This document shows, in pieces, positions 27,248 to 35,857 of a stretch of DNA of 64,000 nt. The stretch spans positions 372,001 through 436,000 of the forward strand of contig NZ_QOHJ01000003.1 of the NCBI RefSeq assembly GCF_003319185.1, written 5' to 3'. The notes under the pieces were generated by a model. That model was not told the origin of the DNA and ran no database searches. It saw only the letters and a program-made list of their open reading frames with translations. The DNA is from Blastococcus sp. TF02A-30 (GTDB taxonomy: Bacteria > Actinomycetota > Actinomycetes > Mycobacteriales > Geodermatophilaceae). The position numbers and the translations under genes were made by a program. The number at the start of each line of letters is the position of its first letter. The first letter of the stretch is position 1.

Positions 27248-30149
27248 CACCGCGGGCACCCCGCCCCAACCCGCCCAGCTGGCCGGCTTCCGCCGGCAGC
27301 TCGAGGAGCGCACCGGCCTCGACCTGCGCGACCCGGTCGTCCTGCACCGGTTCTCCGTCGAGCAGCCCGCGGTCTTCTGGCACGCCCTGCTCGAGTGGAC
27401 CGGGCTGCCCTGGTCCGGCTCCGCCGACCCCGTCGTGACCGGCACCGACGTGGAGACCGCGCGCTTCTTCCCCGGGGTGCGGCTGAACTACGCCGAGGCG
27501 CTGCTCCGCCCGCTCGACGGGGTCGACGACGACGCCCCCGCGCTCACCGGGGTGCACGCCGACGGCCCGGCCGACTGCTACACCCGCGCGGAGCTGCGGG
27601 CGGCCGTGCAGCGGGGCGCCACCGCGCTGGCCCGCCTCGGCCTCGCCGCCGGCGACCGGGTCGTCGCGGTCGCGCCCAGCACAGCGGACGTCGTGGTGGC
27701 CGCGCTCTCCGTCGCCGCGCTCGGCGGCACCCTCTCGACCGCCACCCCGGACATGGGGACGACGGCGCTGCTCGGCCGGTTCGAGCAGGTCGAGCCGGTG
27801 CTGGTGCTCCTCGACCGCCGCACGGTGGACGACCCGGACGGGACGGTCGCGGCCCTGCTGGCCGGTCTGCCGACCGCGCGCTCCGTCGTGCTGGTCGACG
27901 ACCTGCCCCTCCCGGAGCCGGCCGGGATCCCGGCGCACCGCTGGGCGGACCTCAGCTCCGAGGCCGGCGACGGACCGCCGGCCGGCTGGCCGCGGCTGCC
28001 GTTCGACCACCCGCTTTTCGTCATGTTCTCGTCGGGCACCACCGGCCCGCCGAAGGCGATGGTGCACGGAGCCGGCGGCACCCTCCTCGAGCACGTGAAG
28101 GAGCACCGGCTGCACGGTGACCTCCGGGCCGGGGAGACGCTGTACTTCCACACCACCACCGCCTGGATGATGTGGAACTGGCAGCTGTCGGCCCTGGCGG
28201 TCGGCGCGCACGTCGTCGTCTACGACGGCCCGGTCACCGGCCCCGCGACGCTGTGGGAGATCGCGGCCGACCACCGGGTACAGGTGCTCGGCACCAGCCC
28301 GCCGTACCTGCAGCTCTGCCAGGACGAGGGGTACCGGCCCGCGGAGGCGGTCGACCTCTCGGCGCTGCGCGCGGTGCTGTCCACCGGCGCCGTGCTGCAC
28401 GAGTGGCAGTTCGACTGGGTCGCCGAGGCCGTCGGCCCGCAGCCCCTCCAGTCCATTTCCGGCGGGACCGACATCATCGGCTGCTTCGTGCTCGGGCACC
28501 CGGAGCTCCCGGTCCGCCGGGGCCGCAGCCAGGCCCGGAGCCTCGGCCTGGACGTGGTGGCCGTCGACGGGTCCGGCGTCGAGGTGGTCGGCCGGATCGG
28601 CGAGCTCGTCTGCCGCCGCCCGTTCCCCTCCCGGCCGGTCGCCTTCCTCCGCGATTCCGACGGCGCCCGTTTTCACGACGCGTACTTCGCCGAGCACCCG
28701 GGCGTCTGGACCCACGGCGACCTCGTCGACGTCGACGCCGACGGGTCGGCCCGCGTGCACGGGCGATCCGACGGCGTGCTGAACATCGACGGCATCCGGA
28801 TCGGCCCGTCGGAGATCTACGCGGCGCTGCACGCCGTCCCGGAGGTCGTCGAGGCGCTCGCCGTCGAGCAGCGCCACCCCCACCGCCCCGGCGCCACGCG
28901 CATGGTGCTGCTCGTCCTCCTCGCCGCCGGCGCGGTCCTGGACGGGCGGCTGGACCGGGAGATCCGGGCCACCCTGCGCCGCCGGGCGTCCGCGGCGCAC
29001 GTGCCCTCCCTGGTCGTGGCGGTCCCGGAGCTGCCGCTGACCCACAACGGCAAGCGCTCTGAGCGGGCCGCCCGCGACGCGGTCAACGGCGACCCGGTCG
29101 GCAACCGCTCCGCGCTGCGCAACCCCGGGAGCCTGGAGACCGTCCGCGCGGCGGTGCTCGCCGCCGTCGTGGCCCCCGCGGCCGACGGGGACGACGACGC
29201 CCCGACCGTGGTGCGCCGGCTGTGGAGGCAGGCGCTGGGGCTCGCCGACAGCCACCCCGACGACGACTTCTTCGACCTGGGTGGCACCTCGCGCCAGCTG
29301 GTGTCGTTGCTCCACCGGGTCCGCGAGGACCTGGGCGCCGACGTCCCGGTGTCCGAGTTCGCACCGCGGCCCACGCTGGCCGAGCTGCTCCGCCGGGTGG
29401 CGGCTGCCGCACCGACGCCCGCCGGCGTCCGGCTGCTGCGGGAGGGGGACGGGGCGCCGGTGTTCCTCGTCCCCGACGTCGGGCGCGCGCCGGCGGACTA
29501 CGCCGACCTGGCCCGTCTCCTGGACACCGACCGGCCGGTGCACGCCCTCCCCGTCGACGCCACCGCCGCGGACGGCAGCGCCCTGAGCCTGGCGGACGCC
29601 GGCGCGCGGGTGCTCGCCGCGCTGCCCCTCCCGGCCGACGCGCCGTGCGTGCTGGTCGGCCACGGGCTGGGTGGCGTGCTCGCCGCCGAGGTCGCCGCCC
29701 GGCTGGAGGCCGAGGGAGCCGACGTCTCCGCCGTGGTGCTGATCGACGCGCCACCGCCGGCCGCCGCACTCCCCCGGCACCTGGCCGCCCGCATCCGGTG
29801 GTCGGGCCGGCTGACAGCGCTGCGCGCGCCTGACCGCGCCGACCTGCTGCTCCAGCGGTTCGCCGAACGGTTCGCCCCGGCGACCCTGTCGCCGGAGCGG
29901 CTCGCCCACGTGCGGGCGCACGCCGCGTTCGACGCGCACCGGCCCGGCCGCTTCGGTGGAGCCGCCGTGCACCTGGGCCCGCCGCGGTCCCCGGTGCCCG
30001 CCGCATGGCGCCGCGTCCTGCCGGGGCTGGTCGCGGTCGAGGTGCCCGGTGCCGGCTCCGACGTCCTGGCCCCCGGCGGTCTACCGGAACTGGCCGGGCG
30101 GCTGTCGGCCGCGCTCGCGGGAGCCGGGGTCGGGGCCGGGAAGCCCTGA
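27228..30149 (+). CDS. Acetoacetyl-CoA-synthetase-like adenylation, carrier and inactive thioesterase fusion
   Basis: This 973-residue protein has three parts. Residues 1-~625 form an ANL adenylating domain of acetoacetyl-CoA synthetase type (RFFPGVRLNYAEALL; P-loop SSGTTGPPK at about 268; TTTAWMMWNWQLS; IDGIRIGPSEIY; A10 lysine in THNGK at about 607). Residues ~650-725 form a carrier domain with attachment serine in DLGGTS (about 688). Residues ~735-973 resemble an alpha/beta-fold thioesterase, but the nucleophile motif reads GHGLGG (Gly for Ser) and the expected His segment reads VPGAGSDVL. The GTG at 27228 has GGAGGAG seven bases upstream. It probably loads a short beta-keto acid on its own carrier; the acceptor is unknown. 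Confidence 0.85.
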   Translation: MAVPTVDTAGTPPQPAQLAGFRRQLEERTGLDLRDPVVLHRFSVEQPAVFWHALLEWTGLPWSGSADPVVTGTDVETARFFPGVRLNYAEALLRPLDGVDDDAPALTGVHADGPADCYTRAELRAAVQRGATALARLGLAAGDRVVAVAPSTADVVVAALSVAALGGTLSTATPDMGTTALLGRFEQVEPVLVLLDRRTVDDPDGTVAALLAGLPTARSVVLVDDLPLPEPAGIPAHRWADLSSEAGDGPPAGWPRLPFDHPLFVMFSSGTTGPPKAMVHGAGGTLLEHVKEHRLHGDLRAGETLYFHTTTAWMMWNWQLSALAVGAHVVVYDGPVTGPATLWEIAADHRVQVLGTSPPYLQLCQDEGYRPAEAVDLSALRAVLSTGAVLHEWQFDWVAEAVGPQPLQSISGGTDIIGCFVLGHPELPVRRGRSQARSLGLDVVAVDGSGVEVVGRIGELVCRRPFPSRPVAFLRDSDGARFHDAYFAEHPGVWTHGDLVDVDADGSARVHGRSDGVLNIDGIRIGPSEIYAALHAVPEVVEALAVEQRHPHRPGATRMVLLVLLAAGAVLDGRLDREIRATLRRRASAAHVPSLVVAVPELPLTHNGKRSERAARDAVNGDPVGNRSALRNPGSLETVRAAVLAAVVAPAADGDDDAPTVVRRLWRQALGLADSHPDDDFFDLGGTSRQLVSLLHRVREDLGADVPVSEFAPRPTLAELLRRVAAAAPTPAGVRLLREGDGAPVFLVPDVGRAPADYADLARLLDTDRPVHALPVDATAADGSALSLADAGARVLAALPLPADAPCVLVGHGLGGVLAAEVAARLEAEGADVSAVVLIDAPPPAAALPRHLAARIRWSGRLTALRAPDRADLLLQRFAERFAPATLSPERLAHVRAHAAFDAHRPGRFGGAAVHLGPPRSPVPAAWRRVLPGLVAVEVPGAGSDVLAPGGLPELAGRLSAALAGAGVGAGKP

Positions 30150-30153
30150 CCCG

Positions 30154-31659
30154 TCAGCGCTTGCCGCGGTTGGGCTGCTTCACCTTGGCGGCCGGCGGGC
30201 GGCCGGCCGACCCGACCGGTGCGTCCGCCTGCGGTGCCAGCACCGGTACGGGCACCGGCAGCGGCGGGACGGCCGGGGCCGGGGCCGGGGCGTCCGCCTG
30301 AGGCCGGCGGCCGGGGGCGTACCCGTAGTCGTAGCCGTGCCCGTGCGCGGCGGCCAGCTCGCTCTTCACCGGCACCATGGTCAGCACGACGCCGAGGACG
30401 TCGGCCCCGACGCGGCGCAACGCACCGGAGGTCTCGGTGAGCTGGTCCAGGCGGGTGCTGCCGTACCGCACGGACAGCAGCACGCCGTCCACGTGCGCGG
30501 CCAGCCCCCACGAGTCGGCCACGGGCAGCACCGGTGCGGCGTCCACGAGGACGTAGTCGTTGTCCGCCCGCAGCTTCTCCAGGAGCATCGCCATCTGGCT
30601 GGAGCCGAGCAGCTCGCTCGGGTTCGGCGGCGTCGGGCCGGCGGCCAGGACGTGCAGGTCCCGCTCGCCGACCTGCTGGAGGACGTCGTCGAGGTCCGCC
30701 GTGCCGGCGAGCACGTTGGTCAGCCCCGCCCCGCCCACCAGCTCCAGGTACTCGGTCACCTTGGGCCGGCGCAGGTCCGCCTCGACCACCGTCACCCGGC
30801 GGCCGGCGTCGGCGAGCGCCACGGCCAGGTTGACCGCCGTCGTCGTCTTCCCCTCGGCGGGGACCGCGCTGGAGATCATGATGACCTTCGGCGGCTGGTC
30901 GACGTTGAGGAACTGCAGGTTGGTGCGCAGCTGCCGGTACTGCTCGTCGGTCCGGGCCTCGACCTCGGCGAGCCGCTGGTGCTTCTCCAGGGCCCCGTCC
31001 TGGAAGACCAGCCCGATCACGGGGGCCTCGGCAGCCCGCTCGCTGGCGTCGGCGTCGGTCACCGAGCGGTCCAGGAGCACCCGCGCGATCGACGCGGCCG
31101 AGCCCAGCACGAGGCCGAGCACGGCCCCGACGAAGGCGTTGCGCACCGCCGTGGACGGCGAGGGCTGCACCGCGGCCGTGGGCCGGTCGGTGTTGGCCAC
31201 GGTGACCGGGGAGTCCTCCGGCGCACCCGGGTTCTCGACGTCGGAGACGAGCTCGGGGAAGGTGTCCACCAGCGCCTCCGCGATGCCCACCGCGCGGCCG
31301 GGCGAGGCGTCGGTGACCGTCACGTCGATCATCACCGTGCCGGTGCGCACCGTCGCGCCGATCGTGCCGGCGATGTCCTCCGGCTCCAGGTCCAGCTCGG
31401 CGGCGACCCGGTCGGCCAGCTCGCGGCCGGTGAGCAGCCCGGCGTAGGACTCCACCCGCTGCTGGGCCAGCTGGCTGCCCTGGAACGCCTCGGACGTCGA
31501 GCCGGAGTCGGTCGTGGACACGAAGAACTGCAGATGGGTCGTGTACTGCGGGCCCACCAGCAGGCCGAGGCCGTACCCCAGCGCGCCGCCCAGGAGGAGC
31601 CCCGCCAGCGACAGGCGCCAGCCGGCTCGCAGCGTCGACCACACGACCCTCGGATCCAC
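30154..31659 (-). CDS. Wzz/BY-kinase: chain-length determinant fused to tyrosine autokinase
   Basis: Of 501 residues, ~1-210 carry two transmembrane segments around an external Wzz domain. The cytoplasmic kinase follows: Walker A SSAVPAEGKTTT (about 263), Walker A' VTVVEADLRRP (about 292), and Walker B-like DYVLVDAAPV. The C-terminus has a Tyr cluster HGHGYDYGYAPG (about 440), then a Pro/Ala-rich tail ending KQPNRGKR. It should control polysaccharide length and export through cycles of tyrosine phosphorylation. The LMW phosphatase in this locus is the probable antagonist. GTG at 31659 is chosen. Confidence 0.9.
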   Translation of the reverse strand: MDPRVVWSTLRAGWRLSLAGLLLGGALGYGLGLLVGPQYTTHLQFFVSTTDSGSTSEAFQGSQLAQQRVESYAGLLTGRELADRVAAELDLEPEDIAGTIGATVRTGTVMIDVTVTDASPGRAVGIAEALVDTFPELVSDVENPGAPEDSPVTVANTDRPTAAVQPSPSTAVRNAFVGAVLGLVLGSAASIARVLLDRSVTDADASERAAEAPVIGLVFQDGALEKHQRLAEVEARTDEQYRQLRTNLQFLNVDQPPKVIMISSAVPAEGKTTTAVNLAVALADAGRRVTVVEADLRRPKVTEYLELVGGAGLTNVLAGTADLDDVLQQVGERDLHVLAAGPTPPNPSELLGSSQMAMLLEKLRADNDYVLVDAAPVLPVADSWGLAAHVDGVLLSVRYGSTRLDQLTETSGALRRVGADVLGVVLTMVPVKSELAAAHGHGYDYGYAPGRRPQADAPAPAPAVPPLPVPVPVLAPQADAPVGSAGRPPAAKVKQPNRGKR

Positions 31660-31747
31660 TACCAACCCCGTTCGAGAAGCGCGCGGGAACCGCGCGCACG
31701 CACCTGCGCCGAAAGCCTGACACGCACCGAGACCGCGCGACCCCCGA

Positions 31748-33055
31748 TCACCGGGCACCCCCCGCCAAGGGGTGATCCCCGGCCGGCCCCACCCGCCGCT
31801 CGCCCGCCCTGCGCTCCCGCACGAGCTGGCGCCAGGCGAGAACCTGCACCGCCAGGATGGAGAGCTGGGCCAGCGCGACGCCCGCCGCGCCGCCGACGGC
31901 CCCGAACTCGTGGGCCAGGGCGGCCACGCCCAAGATGGCCACGACCGCCCCGGTCGTCGCGCTGCGCAGGATGTGCCCGGTGCGACCCACCGGCGCCAGC
32001 ACGTTGAAGTTGAACGACGAGGTCAGCGCGTAGAGCGCGAGCACGACCCCGAACCAGACCGCCACGTCGTACCCCACCGGCACCTCGCCGGCGAACAGGA
32101 CGCGGTCCACGGGCGGCAGGCCGATGGCGAACGCCACCCCACCGAGCAGACCTCCGGTGGAGGTCGCCGCCACGGCCAGCCGCATGCGCGGGGCCATGTG
32201 CCCACCCGGCGCCTCCGACACCCAGCCCTGGAAGGCGTTGAACAGCGGCTGGATGCCCGACTGGGCCAGCTTCACGATGCGGTCGCCCGCGGAGAAGGTG
32301 GCCAGCGCCCCGGGCGCCGCCCAGGCCACGATGCTGGTGGGCATCGACTGCGTCAGCGCGACGACGACGTCGGTGGCGGCGGCGGCCCGCTGAGTCCGGA
32401 GCGCCCTCAGCGCCGCCGCCCAGGTGTCCCGGGACAGCGAGACGACGGCGAGCCGCGCGGTCAGCCAGACGATGATCAGCGTCTGGCCGACGAGGAAGAT
32501 GACGGCGTACCAGAGGACGTCCTGGGTGAGGAGCACGACGAGCGCCGCGCCGAGCAGGACGACCAGCCGCGGCACCGTCTCGTAGCGCGCCGCCAGACCG
32601 GCCCGCCCGACGCCCACGAAGTACCAGAAGGCGGAGAGGCCGAAGGTCGCGGCGCCGAGCGCGGTGAGGGCGGCCAGCCACCGGTGCCCGTCCGGCGCGA
32701 GCACCGCGGCAGCGGCCGCCGTCACCGGGAGCACCAGGCCGGCCACCAGCAGCCGCGACAACATGCTGAGCCACAGCAGCCGGCCGCGGTCGTGGTCGCC
32801 CAGCGGCACCAGCAGCCGTGGCCCGGTGAACCCCCAGCCGTACTGCAGCACGGTCGCGGCGCCGGCGCCGAGCGCCTGGCCGAGGCCGACCGCGGCCCAC
32901 CCGGTGGCGCCACCGACCGAGGCGATGACCGGGATGAGGGTCAGCTGCCCGACGATCGAGATGAGCGGGAGCCCGGCGAACGACGTCATGCGCCGCCACG
33001 GGAGCCCGGGGGCGCGCGCCCCGGCGGGCGCCCCGAGGTCAGAGGGAGCAGCCAT
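31748..33055 (-). CDS. Wzx-type polysaccharide flippase
   Basis: The 435-residue integral membrane protein has about 12 hydrophobic segments and the layout of MATE-like/MVF polysaccharide transporters. A typical mid-protein GDRIVKLAQSGIQPLFNAFQG corresponds to the conserved loop of Wzx/RfbX proteins. It would flip the undecaprenyl-linked repeat unit to the outer face of the membrane. The ATG at 33055 overlaps the stop of the upstream glycosyltransferase gene by 17 bases. Confidence 0.88.
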   Translation of the reverse strand: MAAPSDLGAPAGARAPGLPWRRMTSFAGLPLISIVGQLTLIPVIASVGGATGWAAVGLGQALGAGAATVLQYGWGFTGPRLLVPLGDHDRGRLLWLSMLSRLLVAGLVLPVTAAAAAVLAPDGHRWLAALTALGAATFGLSAFWYFVGVGRAGLAARYETVPRLVVLLGAALVVLLTQDVLWYAVIFLVGQTLIIVWLTARLAVVSLSRDTWAAALRALRTQRAAAATDVVVALTQSMPTSIVAWAAPGALATFSAGDRIVKLAQSGIQPLFNAFQGWVSEAPGGHMAPRMRLAVAATSTGGLLGGVAFAIGLPPVDRVLFAGEVPVGYDVAVWFGVVLALYALTSSFNFNVLAPVGRTGHILRSATTGAVVAILGVAALAHEFGAVGGAAGVALAQLSILAVQVLAWRQLVRERRAGERRVGPAGDHPLAGGAR

Positions 33056-34157
33056 GCTGGTGCGCCAGCTCCGTCCACGCGTCCGCGGTCGCCTCGATCG
33101 AGTAGCGGCCGATCCACCGCTGCATCTCGTCCAGGCCCGGGGTGCGGTCCAGCGCCCCGGCCCGCTCCTTGACCGCCGTCGCGAGCCCGTGCGGGTCCCC
33201 GAGCGGGAACAGGCTCATGATCTCCGGCCGGTCGCCGAGCAGCTCGACGATCTCCGAGGGCCCCATCGCGCCGGCGGCGATCACCGGCACGCCGACGCCG
33301 ATGGCCTCGAGCAGCACCAGCCCCAGCGCCTCGGAGTGCGCACCGTGGACGAGCACGTCGGTCTCGCGGACCAGTTCGAACGGCCGCGGGTGGCCGCCGT
33401 GGGCGCGGACGACCACCGGCCCGTCGTCGGGCAGCGATTCCAGCCACTCGCGCTGCGGGCCCTCACCGATCACGTGCCACTCGCACTCGACGCCCGAGGC
33501 GAGCAGTCCCTCGTAGACCAGGTCCAGGCCCTTGAGCGGGACCAGCGACCCGACGGTCGACACGCGGAGCGGGCGCACCCGCTCGCCGAGCGCGGAGCCG
33601 GGGGCCTCGGCAGCGGCGCGCAGCGTGCTCAGGTCCACCGCGGGGCTGATCACCCGCGGACGGGTCTCGAGGCCGTAGACGCGGACCATCGCGTCGGCCA
33701 CCCGGTCGGTGTTGGCCACGAGGAGGCCCTTGCGGCGGAAGACCGCCTGGACCAGCCGCTGCTTGACCCTGCCCAGCGGGATGAACCGGGCGTGCTCGGA
33801 GGGGTCAAGGTCCTCGCAGTAGGCGAAGGTGAAACCGTCGTCGTCCCGGCGCTCGGCCAGCGCCCCGGGCAGGATGCTGCCCCACAGGTGCAGCTTGACC
33901 AGGGACCGCTCCTCCCCGCGGAAGTGCTCGTCGAGCGCGCGACGCATGCGGCGGGCCACCAGCGGGGTGCGCAGGTGGTCGTCCATGCCGAGCTCGGCGA
34001 CGGGGATGTCCGGGTGCAGCTCCGGGAGGAGCCCACCCACCTTCTCGTGCAGGACGACGCCGGTGCGCGCACCCCGGCGCTGCAGGGTGTTCGACAGCAG
34101 GACGGTCTGCCGCTCCGCACCGCCGAAGCGCAGGTGCGGCTGGACGCTGATCAGCAC
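33039..34157 (-). CDS. GT4-type glycosyltransferase
   Basis: The 372-residue GT-B enzyme has the N-terminal RFGGAERQTVLLSNTL loop and a C-terminal nucleotide-sugar site: VSTVGSLVPLKGLDLV, WHVIGEGPQREWLE, and HSEALGLVLLEAIGVGVPVI with the E-x7-E pattern. It probably adds one sugar of the repeat unit; donor and linkage are unknown. GTG at 34157 follows GGGGAG with a five-base spacer. Confidence 0.88.
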   Translation of the reverse strand: MLISVQPHLRFGGAERQTVLLSNTLQRRGARTGVVLHEKVGGLLPELHPDIPVAELGMDDHLRTPLVARRMRRALDEHFRGEERSLVKLHLWGSILPGALAERRDDDGFTFAYCEDLDPSEHARFIPLGRVKQRLVQAVFRRKGLLVANTDRVADAMVRVYGLETRPRVISPAVDLSTLRAAAEAPGSALGERVRPLRVSTVGSLVPLKGLDLVYEGLLASGVECEWHVIGEGPQREWLESLPDDGPVVVRAHGGHPRPFELVRETDVLVHGAHSEALGLVLLEAIGVGVPVIAAGAMGPSEIVELLGDRPEIMSLFPLGDPHGLATAVKERAGALDRTPGLDEMQRWIGRYSIEATADAWTELAHQHGCSL

Positions 34158-34170
34158 GGGTGCTCCCCGG

Positions 34171-34956
34171 TCAGGCGGCGGGCGCGTCGGCGGACGCGGA
34201 CCCGGTCGGGCGCTCGGCGGCGTCGAGCGGGCGCCGGCCGCGCACGGTGACGTACTCGGTGAGCGCGGCGCGGGCGCGCAGCGCGCGGGCCGCGTCGACG
34301 GTGTACCGGCGCCACAGCCGGCGCGGCTCCCGGGCCAGCCGGACCAGCCAGTTGAGCCGGAGCGGGTACGCCCACGCCGGGTAGTAGGCCTCCGCGGTGA
34401 ACTGGTCCAGCCAGCCACCGCAGGTGGTGACCAGGACACCGGGGGTCGCCGCGTCGAGGACGTAGAAGTCCTGCTTCGGCGCGCCCAGACCCACGACCGC
34501 CAGCTGCACGCGGGCCGCTCCGAGCTGGCGGCGCAGCTCGGCCGGCTCGGGCAGCTCGTCGTAGCCGTCGCGCACGAGGACGACCTGGTGCCCGTACTCG
34601 GCGGTGATCTTCTCCGCGACGGCGCTGAGCGTCCCGCTGCGGGAACCGATCAGCGCGATCCGCAGGCCCTGCGTGCGCTCGAGCAGCAGCGGCATGACCA
34701 GGTCCGCGCTGGTGCGGCACCCCTCGGTCCGGACGAGGTGGCAGAGGAAGACGCCGTCCAGACCGAGGTAGTCGAACCGGTCCACGGGGACGCCGGCCTG
34801 GAGCGCGCGCAGCCCGCTGTAGTGGTTGAACCACGTGACGGTGCCCCCGCGACGCTGCTCGATGCTCTCGGCGAGCACGGCGGCGAACGCCTCGGGACCG
34901 ACCGGCTGCGGCTGCTCGGCGGGCGCCGCGGGCGGCGGCGCGACCGAGGTGCTCAC
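34171..34956 (-). CDS. WecG/TagA/CpsF family glycosyltransferase
   Basis: The 261-residue protein matches the GT26 family: TVTWFNHYSGLRAL, the donor-site region RIALIGSRSGT, and the hallmark VVGLGAPKQDFYV. The conserved C-terminal block TTCGGWLDQFT...LNWLVRLAREPRRLWRRY follows. GT26 enzymes transfer a second sugar (often ManNAc or its uronate) to the lipid-linked first sugar. GTG overlaps the acetyltransferase stop in a GTGA. Confidence 0.9.
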   Translation of the reverse strand: MSTSVAPPPAAPAEQPQPVGPEAFAAVLAESIEQRRGGTVTWFNHYSGLRALQAGVPVDRFDYLGLDGVFLCHLVRTEGCRTSADLVMPLLLERTQGLRIALIGSRSGTLSAVAEKITAEYGHQVVLVRDGYDELPEPAELRRQLGAARVQLAVVGLGAPKQDFYVLDAATPGVLVTTCGGWLDQFTAEAYYPAWAYPLRLNWLVRLAREPRRLWRRYTVDAARALRARAALTEYVTVRGRRPLDAAERPTGSASADAPAA

Positions 34957-35495
34957 GGCCGCACCGGGGCGTCACCGACGACGCGAGCCGGCACGCCGAT
35001 GGCCAGCTTGCCGGGCGCGACCGGGCGGACCACCAGCGCGTGGGCGCCGATGAAGGCCCCTTCACCGATGGTGATGTCGCCGACGATGCTGGAGTTCGCC
35101 CCGACGTAGACGTTGTCGCAGATCGTGGGCGCGCCCGGGGTCGGGAACGCCATGCCCGCACCGGAGCCGGAGGCGAAGCTGACGTCGTTGCCGACGACCG
35201 TCTCCGGGTTGATGATTACGTTCCGGCCCCCGTGCGGGAGGACCAGCCGGCGGCCGCAGGCGAGCTTGCCCGAGATCTCGTTGCTCAGGCCCAGCCGGGC
35301 GAAGGCGACCAGCGGCAGCGACAGCAGCCGGACGACGAGGGGCACGAGGCCCCGGTTCCGGACACCGAACTGGTTGAGCCGGAAGATCACGACGGCGACC
35401 ACGCTGAGCAGCCCGCCGTGCGTGCGGTTCACGGCCACGTCCTCGGCCATCCACCGCGCGAGCTCGCGGAGGGTCCTCGGGTGGGTCGGCGCCAT
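34953..35495 (-). CDS. Left-handed beta-helix acetyltransferase (SerA/CysE-like), paralog 1
   Basis: The 180-residue protein has an N-terminal helical part (TLRELARWMAEDVAVN) and hexapeptide-repeat turns from about residue 85, including VYVGANSSIVGDITIGEGAFIGA. This layout is common in serine acetyltransferase-like enzymes in capsule clusters, which O-acetylate sugars. It is clearly paralogous to the protein at 42801-43349. It is the first gene of the leftward acetyltransferase-TagA-GT4-Wzx-Wzz run. ATG at 35495. Confidence 0.87.
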   Translation of the reverse strand: MAPTHPRTLRELARWMAEDVAVNRTHGGLLSVVAVVIFRLNQFGVRNRGLVPLVVRLLSLPLVAFARLGLSNEISGKLACGRRLVLPHGGRNVIINPETVVGNDVSFASGSGAGMAFPTPGAPTICDNVYVGANSSIVGDITIGEGAFIGAHALVVRPVAPGKLAIGVPARVVGDAPVRP

Positions 35496-35857
35496 CGGAA
35501 CAGTCCTTCGGTCGTCTACGTCGGCTGGCCCGGGCGACCGTTCCGCTTTCCACTGAAATGCAGGAACGGCACCACGGGACGGACCGAGGTTATGGCCGTC
35601 ACACGGCCGCTCCGGCCTTTCTCCGGGGTGCGCTAACCCGTTAGGGGGACCGCCGGAAAGGCGTCATCAGGTTTCTCCGACCTGGAAATCCAGGAATGGC
35701 CGTCGAAAACGGCCCGAAGCGGCCCGGATCTCACTCTGCGTGGCCCGGAGCGGGCCGGGACGTCACCCGACCGGGCGCAAAACCGCGGGATCCCGCCGAT
35801 CGCCCCCGATCCGGTGATTACGTTCCGTGTCTTCGTGCCGAGATCAGCTCAGGGGGA
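35496..35857. other. 362-base divergent intergenic region rich in inverted repeats
   Basis: This gap separates the divergent starts of the acetyltransferase and the PIG-L gene and is visibly less GC-rich than its surroundings. It holds several inverted repeats: CCGTTCC/GGAACGG (35538-35569), CTAAC-cc-GTTAG (35633-35644), CCTGG-aaat-CCAGG (about 35681-35694) and GGCCGT/ACGGCC (35698-35714). It must carry promoters for two transcription units. The repeats on the PIG-L side could fold in a long leader RNA. No known riboswitch consensus was recognised. Confidence 0.6.

Noticed and set aside
35760..35857. Possible cyclic di-GMP (GEMM) riboswitch before the PIG-L gene, suggested by GGGCGCAAAACC
   Set aside because: Only a fragment resembles the consensus; the GGGACGCAAAGCC core, the tetraloop arm and receptor are not present.
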